Positions 25,925 to 34,575 of a stretch of 64,000 nt of DNA are shown piece after piece (the stretch's first letter is position 1; every line of letters starts with the position of its first letter). Below the pieces are notes generated by a model, which was given only the letters and a program-made list of their open reading frames with translations, did no database searches and had not been told where the DNA came from. A program made the position numbers and the translations under genes. The DNA comes from Cloacibacterium caeni. Its GTDB lineage: Bacteria > Bacteroidota > Bacteroidia > Flavobacteriales > Weeksellaceae. The DNA lies in contig NZ_OU015321.1 of NCBI RefSeq assembly GCF_907163105.1, positions 1,612,001 to 1,676,000 on the forward strand, in the 5' to 3' direction.

Positions 25925-27751
25925 TTATTTCTTAAAATTCTTCTCAAGTTCAGCATTAAAACTTGGTTCTATTACAATTTTTGTTTTTTGGCGTTGTTCT
26001 GCAATCGTTTTTGCTAAAATGTCTTCTCTCACATCTGCTCTTAATTCCTCCATGGCTTCTTCTTTGGTCATGGGTGAACTCGGTAAAATTCCATCAATAG
26101 CGATGATGAGTAATCTCTCTCCCAGTTTCACTTTTTGAATCCCTTTTTCGAAAGGAACTTTATTCACTTGGAAAACTTCTGCATTTTCAGACATTTCTCC
26201 TTTCTCGAAATGCACCATGAGTTGCTGCTTATCATTCAGTTTTCCGTAATATTTTTTATTGAGAGCATCCCAATTTTTAGCATCTTTAATTTCTTTGGCG
26301 ATGTCTTTTTCTATGCTTAAATCGGTTAAAATTGCCACTCTTGCATCAGCTCTTTTTTCCCAAATATATTTTTGTTGATTTTTTTTGAAATAATCATCCA
26401 ATAATTCTGGTTTGTTGGTTAGTTCCTTTTCAATCCACTCACTGAAAAGAAAATCTGCCAATAAGTTTTGTTGAGTTTTTAACAATTGTTCTTTAATTTC
26501 TGGTTTTTTGACAAAATCTCTAGAATAAACGGCAAAAACATCATTTCCTCTTTTAGAATCAAGGAAAGCAGACCATTGTTCTTTCGTTAATTTATCTGCA
26601 TTTTTAAAATTTTCAGACAACAGCGTTTTCAAATCACCAAAAGTGAACGCATCTTTATTGAATTGATACAAAACCGCTTTATCATTTTTAAAAGCCAAAT
26701 AATCCTGATATGATTTCTTAATTTTTTTGAAATCTGGGAATTCTTTGTAATCTGTAGATTTAACCAAAGATTCTATCAATTTATTATACGCTACATCAGC
26801 AAAAGGCGAATCCATCATATCTCTGATGAACATAGGATTGTATTTTTCTGAACTTTGATAAGGAACCACCGAATACAAATTGAACACAAAATATTTTTCG
26901 CCGATTAAAATAGGTTCGGTGTATTCTCCCTGCTTTTTATTTTTGAAGGCTTCATAAACTACGTCTGGCAAAACCGGAGAACCCATAACTACGCCTGCAT
27001 TTTTCTTTTCACTATCGGTAGAACCGTATAATTGAGCTACTTCCTCGAATTTTTTTCCAGATTTCAGCGCTTCAAAAATTTGAGATTTCATTTTTTCTGA
27101 TTCCTCATTTTTAGGATAAGAAATCATTCCAAAAATAATATAACCTAATGATGGTCTTCTGTCTACCAACTTCGCAAAAGCCGCAACTGTAGCGCTATTG
27201 ACCAATTGCGTAAACTGACCAGGCTGCAAAAGTTCTAGTTGCTTGTTCAGTTCTACATCTACATTGCCAGATTTTACAAAAAATGGTTCTGGTTTCTGCT
27301 TGGTGTAATCTATAATCGCTTTTTCTAAGGTAATTTTACCCGATTTTACGTCATTGTAAATTTGATTGTAATCATTTTTATCGTCAGCTGTTTTTTCTAC
27401 ATAGAAAACCTGAATTTTCTTCTCAATCAAGTTGGATGAAAAATATTGCTGAAGTGAAGACTGCATGATTTCTTTAGGATAAAAACGCTCTTCTCTAAGT
27501 TGTTGCTCTTTTTCGGCCATTGTTTTTTTGAAATAGCCTAAAGTATCTGCTCTTTTTTCTAAAGCAAAATTCTGGAGCAACTTAAAATCTACATACGTTT
27601 TCACGGTATTTTCTATGCCAGAATTTTCTAAACCATATTTATTTTCGGTTTTAAATTTATCTACAGAAATACTGTCTTTTCCTATAATAAGATACTGTGA
27701 TTGATAGCTTACAAAAGCTAAAAAGAGGACTAAACTTAACGTTTTTTTCAT
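25925..27751 (-). CDS. Large periplasmic PpiC-type foldase
   Basis: 608 aa from ATG 27751 (MKKTLSLVLFLAFVSYQSQ, a signal peptide); an ATG at 27769 is the alternative. It has a parvulin-type domain around residues 220-330 (FEEVAQLYGSTDSEKKNAGVVMGSPVLPDVVYEAFKNKKQGEYTEPI) inside long helical chaperone segments. The C-terminal part looks like a second, degenerate parvulin region. It pairs with the SurA-like gene downstream in envelope protein folding. Confidence 0.87.
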   Translation of the reverse strand: MKKTLSLVLFLAFVSYQSQYLIIGKDSISVDKFKTENKYGLENSGIENTVKTYVDFKLLQNFALEKRADTLGYFKKTMAEKEQQLREERFYPKEIMQSSLQQYFSSNLIEKKIQVFYVEKTADDKNDYNQIYNDVKSGKITLEKAIIDYTKQKPEPFFVKSGNVDVELNKQLELLQPGQFTQLVNSATVAAFAKLVDRRPSLGYIIFGMISYPKNEESEKMKSQIFEALKSGKKFEEVAQLYGSTDSEKKNAGVVMGSPVLPDVVYEAFKNKKQGEYTEPILIGEKYFVFNLYSVVPYQSSEKYNPMFIRDMMDSPFADVAYNKLIESLVKSTDYKEFPDFKKIKKSYQDYLAFKNDKAVLYQFNKDAFTFGDLKTLLSENFKNADKLTKEQWSAFLDSKRGNDVFAVYSRDFVKKPEIKEQLLKTQQNLLADFLFSEWIEKELTNKPELLDDYFKKNQQKYIWEKRADARVAILTDLSIEKDIAKEIKDAKNWDALNKKYYGKLNDKQQLMVHFEKGEMSENAEVFQVNKVPFEKGIQKVKLGERLLIIAIDGILPSSPMTKEEAMEELRADVREDILAKTIAEQRQKTKIVIEPSFNAELEKNFKK

Positions 27752-27903
27752 GTTTTCTTCAATTTTCATTTGCTTTTGGAAATCCTAACATTCATCTTTC
27801 CAAAAATTTACAGCCTCAAAGCTAAAAAAAATCCCTTTCAAATAAAATTTAAAAGGGAGTTAATTATTTCTTAAAATTATTTTGCAATCTAAATTTTATG
27901 CAA

Positions 27904-28045
27904 CGCAAAGATTTTATTAATCCTATGAACAATTTTAGTGAGCAAAGAATACGAATAAATTCGTTTTAAGCGTTCGCTTTATCAATTCGCTAGCGAATCT
28001 AACTTTGCTCTCTTGATATTTTATTTCAATTTTATAAACTTTGCG
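27904..28045. repeat. Nested palindromic intergenic element, copy B
   Basis: Outer ends CGCAAAG (27904-27910) and CTTTGCG (28039-28045); inner ends GAGCAAAG (27940-27947) and CTTTGCTC (28003-28010) around AATTCGCTAGCGAAT. Same orientation as copy A. The 342-nt gap it occupies has no gene. Confidence 0.65.
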
Positions 28046-28093
28046 TTTAATAAAAGTTGAAAATTCATGGTAATCTGCGTTTTCAAAACGTTT

Positions 28094-29014
28094 TTAAAGT
28101 TTCACTTCGAAAGTGGTAAGTTCTTTAAATTGTTTTATTCTGCTAATCATTTCGGCTTCGGTAACTTCTTCTAAACGCTGAGTTCCGAATTTTTCTACCG
28201 TAAAACTTGCCATTGCAGAACCTACAATTAATGCAGATTTCATTTCTTCGAAAGTAAATTCTTGGTTTTTAGTCAAATACGCTGCAAAACCACCTGCGAA
28301 AGTATCTCCAGCTCCAGTTGGATCAAAAACTTCTTCTAACGGCAATGCTGGAATTGCGAAGATTTTACCATCATTAAATAACAATGCTCCGTGTTCTCCT
28401 TTTTTGATAATCACGAATTCTGGTCCCATTTCGTGGATTTTTTGCGCTGCTTTCACCAGTGAATATTCTCCTGAAAGCTGACGTGCTTCTTCATCATTAA
28501 TGGTAATAACGTCTGTTTTAGCAATTACTTCCAATAATAAATCCCAAGTAAGATCCATCCAGAAATTCATGGTATCTAAAATCACCAATTGTGGACGTTT
28601 TTCCATTCTATCTAACACGGCTAATTGTACAGCAGGATGCAGATTTCCTAAAAGTAAAACTTCGGCATCTTTTGCAGATTCTGGAATTTTCGGGTCGAAA
28701 TTCTCTAGAACATTCAGTTCTGTAGCTAAAGTATCTCTAGAATTAAGGTCGTTATGATATTTCCCACTCCAGAAAAATGTTTTCCCGTCCTTAATCATTT
28801 CTACTCCATCGATATTGATTCCTTTAGAAGTCATCATATCTAAATAGTGCTGTGGAAAATCTCCACCAATCACCGAAACCAAACTCACGTCTGTTTTCAT
28901 TACAGAAGCGGCTAAACCTATGTAAGTTGCTGCTCCTCCTAAAATTTTATCAGTTTTACCAAAAGGCGTTTCTATGGCATCAAATGCTACAGTTCCTACT
29001 GCTAATAATTTCAT
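28094..29014 (-). CDS. PfkB-family sugar/nucleoside kinase
   Basis: 306 aa. Ribokinase fold: N-terminal GGAATYIGLAASVM, and the catalytic signature DPTGAGDTFAGGFAAYL with the base Asp in GAGD. The VITINDEEARQLSG segment matches the family's phosphate-side motif. The substrate (adenosine, ribose, fructose or other) cannot be read. It is separated from gldD by a CT-rich microsatellite. Confidence 0.9.
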   Translation of the reverse strand: MKLLAVGTVAFDAIETPFGKTDKILGGAATYIGLAASVMKTDVSLVSVIGGDFPQHYLDMMTSKGINIDGVEMIKDGKTFFWSGKYHNDLNSRDTLATELNVLENFDPKIPESAKDAEVLLLGNLHPAVQLAVLDRMEKRPQLVILDTMNFWMDLTWDLLLEVIAKTDVITINDEEARQLSGEYSLVKAAQKIHEMGPEFVIIKKGEHGALLFNDGKIFAIPALPLEEVFDPTGAGDTFAGGFAAYLTKNQEFTFEEMKSALIVGSAMASFTVEKFGTQRLEEVTEAEMISRIKQFKELTTFEVKL

Positions 29015-29053
29015 ATGTAGATATTATTTATTGTTTTTATATATTATTTTTTT

Positions 29054-29136
29054 CTCTCCAACTCTACCACTCTCCAACTCCCCCATTCTCCAACTCTCCC
29101 ATTCTCCAACTCTCCCACTCTCCCACTCTCCCACTC
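29054..29136. repeat. CT-rich microsatellite
   Basis: About eight imperfect tandem copies of CTCTCCAACT/CTCTCCCA (about 8-10 nt each) between the gldD stop and the PfkB gene start. Any reading frame across it is repeat-generated. Confidence 0.8.
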
Positions 29137-29139
29137 AAA

Positions 29140-29694
29140 CTACTTCCACTGGAAAGTATCAATCATGTGCAGCAAGTCTTTTTTAATATAATCTACTGCT
29201 GGTGCGAGTGAATCTGGTTTTGGTCTTGTATTAAAATATAAATTCGCGGTTACAAAATGTCTGGTGCTATCTGTGATAAAAATCTGAATATTAGAAGCAC
29301 TTTCTCCTTTTAATTCATACACATTTCCATACACTTTTTTCTCTGGATAAGAAAAAGACTTGGTTTCGATAGCTGAAGCTTTAATGGTATGTCCGTAAAC
29401 CATTTTTTCTACTTCTTTTACGTGCGCATCAAAATCATTTTTCACCGGAAAATACGTAATGAAAACATTGGCTTTCATTTTGGGATAACGCAAATTATAC
29501 CAACATGCTTGTTTAGCATCTGCTATTGCTGCAAAATCTGAATATTCAAAACTATAAGCACATGGATTAGTAAATGCTTGATAATGAGGCTGTGGATATT
29601 CTAGACGCAATTCACCTTTGGGTTTAGGCTTTGTTTCTTCGCTACACGCCAATGCAGAAAATGCTAACAAAATGACTGCTAATTTTTTAAACAT
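29140..29694 (-). CDS. gldD: Gliding motility lipoprotein GldD
   Basis: 184 aa with lipobox ALAC (Cys17). The sequence matches GldD: LRLEYPQPHYQAF, CAYSFEYSDFA, CWYNLRYPKMKANVFITYF, VYELKGESASNIQIFITDSTRHFVTANLYFNTRPKPDSLAP, and a C-terminal TFQWK. GldD is a cell-envelope lipoprotein required for gliding in Flavobacterium and is linked to type IX secretion. The usual neighbours ssb and gldE are not found between it and mutY. The -7 box ends only 4 nt before the ATG, so the mRNA may be leaderless. Confidence 0.93.
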   Translation of the reverse strand: MFKKLAVILLAFSALACSEETKPKPKGELRLEYPQPHYQAFTNPCAYSFEYSDFAAIADAKQACWYNLRYPKMKANVFITYFPVKNDFDAHVKEVEKMVYGHTIKASAIETKSFSYPEKKVYGNVYELKGESASNIQIFITDSTRHFVTANLYFNTRPKPDSLAPAVDYIKKDLLHMIDTFQWK

Positions 29695-29698
29695 TCTG

Positions 29699-29706
29699 CA
29701 AAAGTA
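29699..29706 (-). promoter_or_regulatory. -7 box touching the gldD start
   Basis: TACTTTTG on the minus strand lies 4 nt upstream of the gldD ATG. If used, transcription would begin at or next to the start codon. Confidence 0.4.
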
Positions 29707-29751
29707 AGAATTTTTTGTGGAAGAATTTTCTCGAAAATCAAGTTTAAAGAT

Positions 29752-30789
29752 TTAATTTTCAAACGTTTTCTTCAAATAATTTTCTAAAGGTTTCGGAAAA
29801 GACTTCTGATGAGAATTTTCGTAATCTGTAATCTGCAATTGATGCTTCTGAGCGTAGTTTTTAAAAACTTTTTCATCCTGCAAAATCACTTTAGAAATAC
29901 TGATTTCCAGATTCTTATGCGTGAGTTTATGATGCACTGTTTTTTCCTCCACTATATAATCTTCCAATTCCTGAGAAATACTTTCTGGAAAATCATATAA
30001 TTTCTTCCAAATAAAGGAATCATCTCGTTGTTTGATGAGGAATTTATCTTCATACATTATATAATAATAGTGTAGTTTTAAATCTACCGCTTTTACTTTT
30101 TTAGATTTCACAGGGAAATCCAGCACTTTTCCTGTTTCGTAGGCCAGACAATTTTCTTGAACCGGGCAGCTTTCACACTGTGGATTTTTAGGTTTACAGA
30201 CTTCTGAACCCAAATCCATAATGGCTTGGTTAAAGTTACCCGGATTTTTATCAGGCATTATTAATAAAGCCAATTCATAGAAATAAGCATACGCTTTCGG
30301 TGAGGAAACATCAAAATCATCGGCAAAGACTCTACTTAGCACTCGGTAGAAATTCCCATCAATGGCAGGAACTTTTTCATCAAAACAAATGCTGGAAACC
30401 GCAGCTGCAGTATATTTTCCTACGCCTTTTAGTTTTAAAATTTCAGAAAAGGAGTCTGGAAAAGCTCCTCCGAAATCTTCCATTACTTGTTGTGCTGCTT
30501 TGTGCAGATTAATCGCTCGGGAATAGTAGCCTAAACCTTTCCAATAGAGTAAAACTTCGTCTATTTCTGCTTTGGCTAGAGACTTTACTGTAGGAAATCT
30601 TTCTACAAAATTCAGGTAATGATTCTTGCCTTGCTCTACTCTAGTCTGCTGTAAAACGATTTCGCAGACCCAAATGTGATAAGGATTCTTGGTTTTTCGC
30701 CAAGGTAAATCTCTCGCATTCAAATCATACCATTTCAAGAGTTTTAAACCAATGTTTAGAAAATCAGTATTTTTGTTCTTCTTTTTCAA
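29752..30789 (-). CDS. mutY: A/G-specific adenine glycosylase
   Basis: 345 aa taking the TTG at 30789; the only ATG (30900) would place the start beyond the HU promoter and inside the HU gene, and adds a spurious hydrophobic stretch. Removes adenine mispaired with 8-oxoG. Seen are CEIVLQQTRVEQG (catalytic Glu), the helix-hairpin-helix LKGVGKYTAAAV, AIDGN (catalytic Asp), the [4Fe-4S] loop C-x6-C-x2-C-x5-C and a C-terminal Nudix-like domain. gldD follows 57 nt downstream. Confidence 0.92.
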   Translation of the reverse strand: MKKKNKNTDFLNIGLKLLKWYDLNARDLPWRKTKNPYHIWVCEIVLQQTRVEQGKNHYLNFVERFPTVKSLAKAEIDEVLLYWKGLGYYSRAINLHKAAQQVMEDFGGAFPDSFSEILKLKGVGKYTAAAVSSICFDEKVPAIDGNFYRVLSRVFADDFDVSSPKAYAYFYELALLIMPDKNPGNFNQAIMDLGSEVCKPKNPQCESCPVQENCLAYETGKVLDFPVKSKKVKAVDLKLHYYYIMYEDKFLIKQRDDSFIWKKLYDFPESISQELEDYIVEEKTVHHKLTHKNLEISISKVILQDEKVFKNYAQKHQLQITDYENSHQKSFPKPLENYLKKTFEN

Positions 30790-30800
30790 AAAATATTTTT

Positions 30801-30808
30801 TATATTTG
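30801..30808 (+). promoter_or_regulatory. -7 box of the HU gene
   Basis: TATATTTG, 28 nt before the HU ATG; an upstream TTTG at 30772-30775 is somewhat far for a -33 box. Confidence 0.5.
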
Positions 30809-30836
30809 CACACCAAAAATAAAAACAAAAAAGGAA

Positions 30837-31127
30837 ATGACAAAGGCAGAATTGGTAAACACCATCTCAAGCAAATTAGGAATAGAAAAAAATGATACAC
30901 AAAAAGTTATCGAAGCTTTTATGCAAGAAATCAGAACTTCTATGTATAATGGAGATAACGTATATTTAAGAGGTTTCGGTTCTTTTGTAATCAAAACCAG
31001 AGCAGCAAAAACAGGTAGAAATATTTCTAAAAATACAGCTATCAACATTCCTGCTCACAACATCCCAGCTTTCAAACCTTCTAAAACTTTCGTAGAAAAA
31101 GTTAAAACTAAGGTTGCTGTAAAATAA
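30837..31127 (+). CDS. HU-family DNA-binding protein
   Basis: 96 aa. Typical HU/IHF fold: MTKAELVNTISSKLGIEKNDTQKVIEAFMQEI helical base, the VYLRGFGSFVIKTR beta strands, the RNISKNTAINIPAHNIPAFKPSK arm and a Lys-rich C-terminus. Nucleoid-associated DNA bending. A gene for a 29-aa basic peptide and then RNase G follow on the same strand, a common order in Flavobacteria. Confidence 0.95.
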   Translation: MTKAELVNTISSKLGIEKNDTQKVIEAFMQEIRTSMYNGDNVYLRGFGSFVIKTRAAKTGRNISKNTAINIPAHNIPAFKPSKTFVEKVKTKVAVK

Positions 31128-31183
31128 TTTATAATTTAGGTTCAAAAAAAAATTCAAATATTAACTTTTAAAAATTTCTAACT

Positions 31184-31273
31184 ATGCCAAGCGGAAAGAA
31201 AAGAAAAAGACACAAGGTGGCTACCCACAAAAGAAAGAAAAGAAGAAGAGCAAACAGACATAAGAAAAAATAA
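31184..31273 (+). CDS. 29-aa extremely basic protein, probably ribosome-associated
   Basis: ATG at 31184, TAA at 31271-31273. Of 29 residues more than half are Lys, Arg or His (MPSGKKRKRHKVATHKRKKR, then RRANRHKKK). It sits between the HU gene and rng. Near-identical peptides occur in this position in flavobacteria as far as I recall. The composition suggests RNA binding, most likely with the ribosome. That role is an inference. Confidence 0.7.
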   Translation: MPSGKKRKRHKVATHKRKKRRRANRHKKK

Positions 31274-31297
31274 TCTTTTCTGTTTAGATACAATATA

Positions 31298-31346
31298 ATA
31301 TAGTTGGTGTTTTTATCTTTAATAATGAGCACTAACTATATTTTTG
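31298..31346 (+). promoter_or_regulatory. Leader hairpin and -7 box ahead of rng
   Basis: ATAGTTGGTG and CACTAACTAT can pair across 31299-31340, followed by TTTTTGTTTT. TATTTTTG (31339-31346) also fits a -7 box, 36 nt before rng. The site could terminate the HU/basic-peptide transcript, start rng, or do both. Confidence 0.45.
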
Positions 31347-31381
31347 TTTTAATTAAAAACTTTAAAAAGAAATTTTAGAAA

Positions 31382-32938
31382 ATGAAGAAAGAATTAATAA
31401 TCTCTTATGAAGATGATGCTTCTAAAATTGCCCTTATTGAAGACGGTAGATTATTCGAGCTCCACGAGATACAGCAGAATACAGATTTTGTAGTAGGCGA
31501 TATCTTTGTGGGAAAAATTAAAAAATTAGCTCCTAATCTCAATGCTGCTTTCGTAAATATAGGTTACGAGAAAGATGCTTTTTTGCATTATCAGGATCTC
31601 GGTCCGCAGTATCTTACCTATCGCAAGTTTTTACAGGATACGGTATCCAAAAGACAACAAACTTCTTCGCTTAAAAACTTCCAAATTCAGCCAGAAATAG
31701 ACAAGCACGGCACTGTAGACAAAGTCATTGCTGCTCAAGACGAAGTTTTATTGCAAATTACCAAGGAACCTATTTCTACTAAAGGGCCCAGAATTTCTAC
31801 CCAGATTTCTTTAACGGGTAGATTTCTAGTACTCATCCCTTTTGATAATAAGGTTTCTATCTCTAAAAAAGTTAAAAGCACCGAAGAAAAAGCAAGGCTC
31901 AAAACGCTTATCGAAAGCATAAAGCCTGAAGGTTTCGGTGTAATCATCAGAACAGTAGCAGAAGGAAAAAAAGTAGCAGAACTTCATAACGACATGAACC
32001 AACTGGTTGATAAATGGAACGTTTGCTTCAAAAATATCCAAAAAAATAAAACTCCTGCCAAAGTTCTTAGTGAAGAAGACAAAGCTTCGGCTATTTTGAG
32101 AGACAATTTCAATCAAGATTTCGTTTCTATCATTTGTGACGATGAACAAATGGTAAACGATATGAAAAATTATCTTGAAGTCATTGCTCCAGAACGAAAA
32201 AACATTGTACAATTTTATGATTCTCACATTCCTCTTCTGGAATATTACAATGTAGAAAAACAGCTGAAACAATCTTTTGGAAAACACGTAAACATCCCAA
32301 GTTCTAAAGGTGCTTACCTCGTGATAGAACACACAGAAGCACTGCACGTAGTAGACGTGAACTCTGGGAACAACATTTCTTCTGGCACTGCCAATAAAGA
32401 ACACGCCCTAAACGTGAACAAAATGGCAGCTACAGAAATTGCAAGACAACTCAGACTGCGAGATATGGGAGGAATTATTGTGGTAGATTTTATAGACATG
32501 CCAAATCCTGACCACAGAAAAGACCTCTACGAACACTTGCGCGAAGAAATGAAACGCGACAAAGCAAAGCACAAAATCCTACCGCCGAGTAAATTTGGTT
32601 TGATACAAATCACCAGACAACGTGTAAGACCAGAAAAACAAATAGACACCAAAGAAGAAAACCCGAATAAAGACGGCGAAATCTTGGCTCCTATTTTTGT
32701 GGTAGAACGCATGGAAGAAACCATCAAAGATTTCTTTACCAAAAACAAGGGCAAATTATACCTACACACGCATCCGTTTGTAGAAGCATATCTTACAAAA
32801 GGATTGATGAGCCAACAAATGAAATGGTTTATCAAATACAAAAAATGGGTAACCATTATCCCAAGAGATTCTTTTAAATATCTGGAGTACAGACTCTATG
32901 ATGCAGACAAAAAAGAACTCGTAAGCTACTCGAATTAA
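31382..32938 (+). CDS. rng: Ribonuclease E/G family endoribonuclease
   Basis: 518 aa, RNase G-like length without an extended degradosome scaffold. S1 domain early (GDIFVGKIKKLAPNLNAAFVNIGYEKDAFLH), then the RNase E/G catalytic core with the two metal-binding aspartates in HVVDVNSG and GGIIVVDFIDM. The C-terminal part holds the small domain without an obvious zinc CxxC pair. Endonucleolytic mRNA decay and rRNA maturation. A hairpin terminator lies about 80 nt downstream. Confidence 0.95.
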   Translation: MKKELIISYEDDASKIALIEDGRLFELHEIQQNTDFVVGDIFVGKIKKLAPNLNAAFVNIGYEKDAFLHYQDLGPQYLTYRKFLQDTVSKRQQTSSLKNFQIQPEIDKHGTVDKVIAAQDEVLLQITKEPISTKGPRISTQISLTGRFLVLIPFDNKVSISKKVKSTEEKARLKTLIESIKPEGFGVIIRTVAEGKKVAELHNDMNQLVDKWNVCFKNIQKNKTPAKVLSEEDKASAILRDNFNQDFVSIICDDEQMVNDMKNYLEVIAPERKNIVQFYDSHIPLLEYYNVEKQLKQSFGKHVNIPSSKGAYLVIEHTEALHVVDVNSGNNISSGTANKEHALNVNKMAATEIARQLRLRDMGGIIVVDFIDMPNPDHRKDLYEHLREEMKRDKAKHKILPPSKFGLIQITRQRVRPEKQIDTKEENPNKDGEILAPIFVVERMEETIKDFFTKNKGKLYLHTHPFVEAYLTKGLMSQQMKWFIKYKKWVTIIPRDSFKYLEYRLYDADKKELVSYSN

Positions 32939-33013
32939 TGAGTAATAACAAATGAAATTTTCGGTGCTCTCCTTGAGGAGAGTTAGAGAGGAAGAAAATT
33001 TCTAAAAATTATA

Positions 33014-33043
33014 AAATCGTTGCAGTAATGCAGCGATTTTTTT
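33014..33043 (+). terminator. Terminator after rng
   Basis: AAATCGTTGCA/TGCAGCGATTT (one G-U) around GTAA, ending in seven T. Another hairpin, CTCTCC-TTGA-GGAGAG, lies at 32968-32983. Confidence 0.8.
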
Positions 33044-33171
33044 GTTTATATTTGTTAAAACTAATAAGCAAGAAACTCAGATAAGGAACTCAAATAAACC
33101 TTTATAATAAATTATAAAATTTTTGCAATTAAACTACATCTAATTTAGACTGATATATTGATCTAAAATTT

Positions 33172-33179
33172 TATCTTTG
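33172..33179 (+). promoter_or_regulatory. -7 box of the restriction-modification operon
   Basis: TATCTTTG, 28 nt before the methyltransferase ATG. Confidence 0.5.
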
Positions 33180-33207
33180 AAATTAAAATATAATTATAAT
33201 TTTTAAA

Positions 33208-34575
33208 ATGTTTGATGAAAATAGAAATAGCGAAAGTTTTTTAGTAAAAGAACCTCAATTAGAGATTTTATATTATCCAAAAAAAACTAAAGAAAATAAA
33301 AAAGACACATTAAATGTTCTTTCTCTATTTTCGGGTTGTGGTGGTATGGATTTAGGTTTTGAGGGGGGATTTTCTGTTTTAAAATCTTCTGTCAACGAAA
33401 CTTTAAATCCTAATTTCATTGAAAAAAATCTAAAAAATGGTTTTGTCAAATTAAGAAAAACAAAGTTTAAAACTGTTTTTGCAAACGATATTTTACCAGA
33501 TGCAAGAAATGCATGGGTAAATTTTTTTACAAAACGTGGACATAATGCTGAAGACTTTTATCAAGATAGCATTGTTGATTTAGTAAAAATGTATAGAAGC
33601 GGAACGAATGTTTTTCCTGATGATGTTGATGTTGTAACAGGAGGATTTCCTTGTCAAGATTTTAGTCTTGCAGGAAAAAGAAACGGCTTTAACTCACACA
33701 AAAACCACAAAGGTGAAATAATTAATGATAAAACCGCATCCGTGGAAACTCGTGGACAACTTTATATGTGGATGAAAGAAGTTATTGAGATTACACAACC
33801 AAAAATTTTTATTGCAGAAAATGTAAAAGGATTGGTAAATCTTGGTGATGTAAAATCTATTATTCAAAGTGACTTTTCTTCCGCAAATGGTAACGGATAC
33901 ATTGTACTTGACCCGCAAGTTTTACATTCTGCAGATTACGGAGTTCCGCAATCTAGAGAAAGAGTAATTTTTATTGGAATAAAAAAATCTGCTTTAACAG
34001 AAACTGCTTTATATGAATTGCAAAAAAAAGTAATTTCCGACAAATACAATCCTTATCCGCAACCAACTCACGCTTATAGTAGTGCAGGAGAAAATCTAAA
34101 GCCTTTTGTCCAATTAAAAGAAGTTTTCAAATGTTTAGAAGAACCTGAAAATTCAAATGATCTTTCTCAAAAAGCATATTCAAAAGCAAAGTTTATGGGT
34201 AAACATTGCCAAGGTCAAACTGAAATAAAACTATCAAATATTTCTCCAACAATCCGTGCAGAACACCACGGAAACATTGAATTCAGAAGGCTTTCAAAAG
34301 AAAACGGAGGTTTGCACGAGGAGGAACTAAAAAAAGGTTTAAAAGAAAGAAGACTAACTGTAAGAGAATGCGCATTAATCCAAACTTTTCCGCCCGATTA
34401 CGAATTTGTAATTGAAAATAAAAACGGCAGAAAAGGTTCTTTTTTAGTAAGTCCATCGCAAGCATATAAAATAATTGGAAACGCAGTTCCACCACTTCTA
34501 AGCTATAATTTGGCAACAAGAATAGAGGAAGTTTGGGATTTATATTTTAGAAAAGAATATGATAATATCAGTTAA
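33208..34575 (+). CDS. DNA (cytosine-5) methyltransferase of a type II system
   Basis: 455 aa with all core C5-methyltransferase motifs in order: motif I VLSLFSGCGGMDLGFEGGF, motif IV GGFPCQDFSLAGKR (catalytic Cys), motif VI IAENVKG, motif VIII PQSRERVIFIG, the target-recognition region, motif IX RRLTVRECALIQTFPPDYEF and motif X YKIIGNAVPPLLS. It has an N-terminal extension of about 40 residues. The endonuclease gene overlaps its end by 17 nt, so host protection is made first. The recognition site cannot be derived from sequence. Confidence 0.95.
   Translation: MFDENRNSESFLVKEPQLEILYYPKKTKENKKDTLNVLSLFSGCGGMDLGFEGGFSVLKSSVNETLNPNFIEKNLKNGFVKLRKTKFKTVFANDILPDARNAWVNFFTKRGHNAEDFYQDSIVDLVKMYRSGTNVFPDDVDVVTGGFPCQDFSLAGKRNGFNSHKNHKGEIINDKTASVETRGQLYMWMKEVIEITQPKIFIAENVKGLVNLGDVKSIIQSDFSSANGNGYIVLDPQVLHSADYGVPQSRERVIFIGIKKSALTETALYELQKKVISDKYNPYPQPTHAYSSAGENLKPFVQLKEVFKCLEEPENSNDLSQKAYSKAKFMGKHCQGQTEIKLSNISPTIRAEHHGNIEFRRLSKENGGLHEEELKKGLKERRLTVRECALIQTFPPDYEFVIENKNGRKGSFLVSPSQAYKIIGNAVPPLLSYNLATRIEEVWDLYFRKEYDNIS

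Noticed and set aside
28852-29211. Plus-strand 119-codon ORF
   Set aside because: It overlaps the PfkB gene and reads through the CT microsatellite; no support as a gene.
30790-30900. N-terminal hydrophobic extension of MutY
   Set aside because: It would overlap the HU promoter and the HU gene; the family start fits the TTG at 30789.
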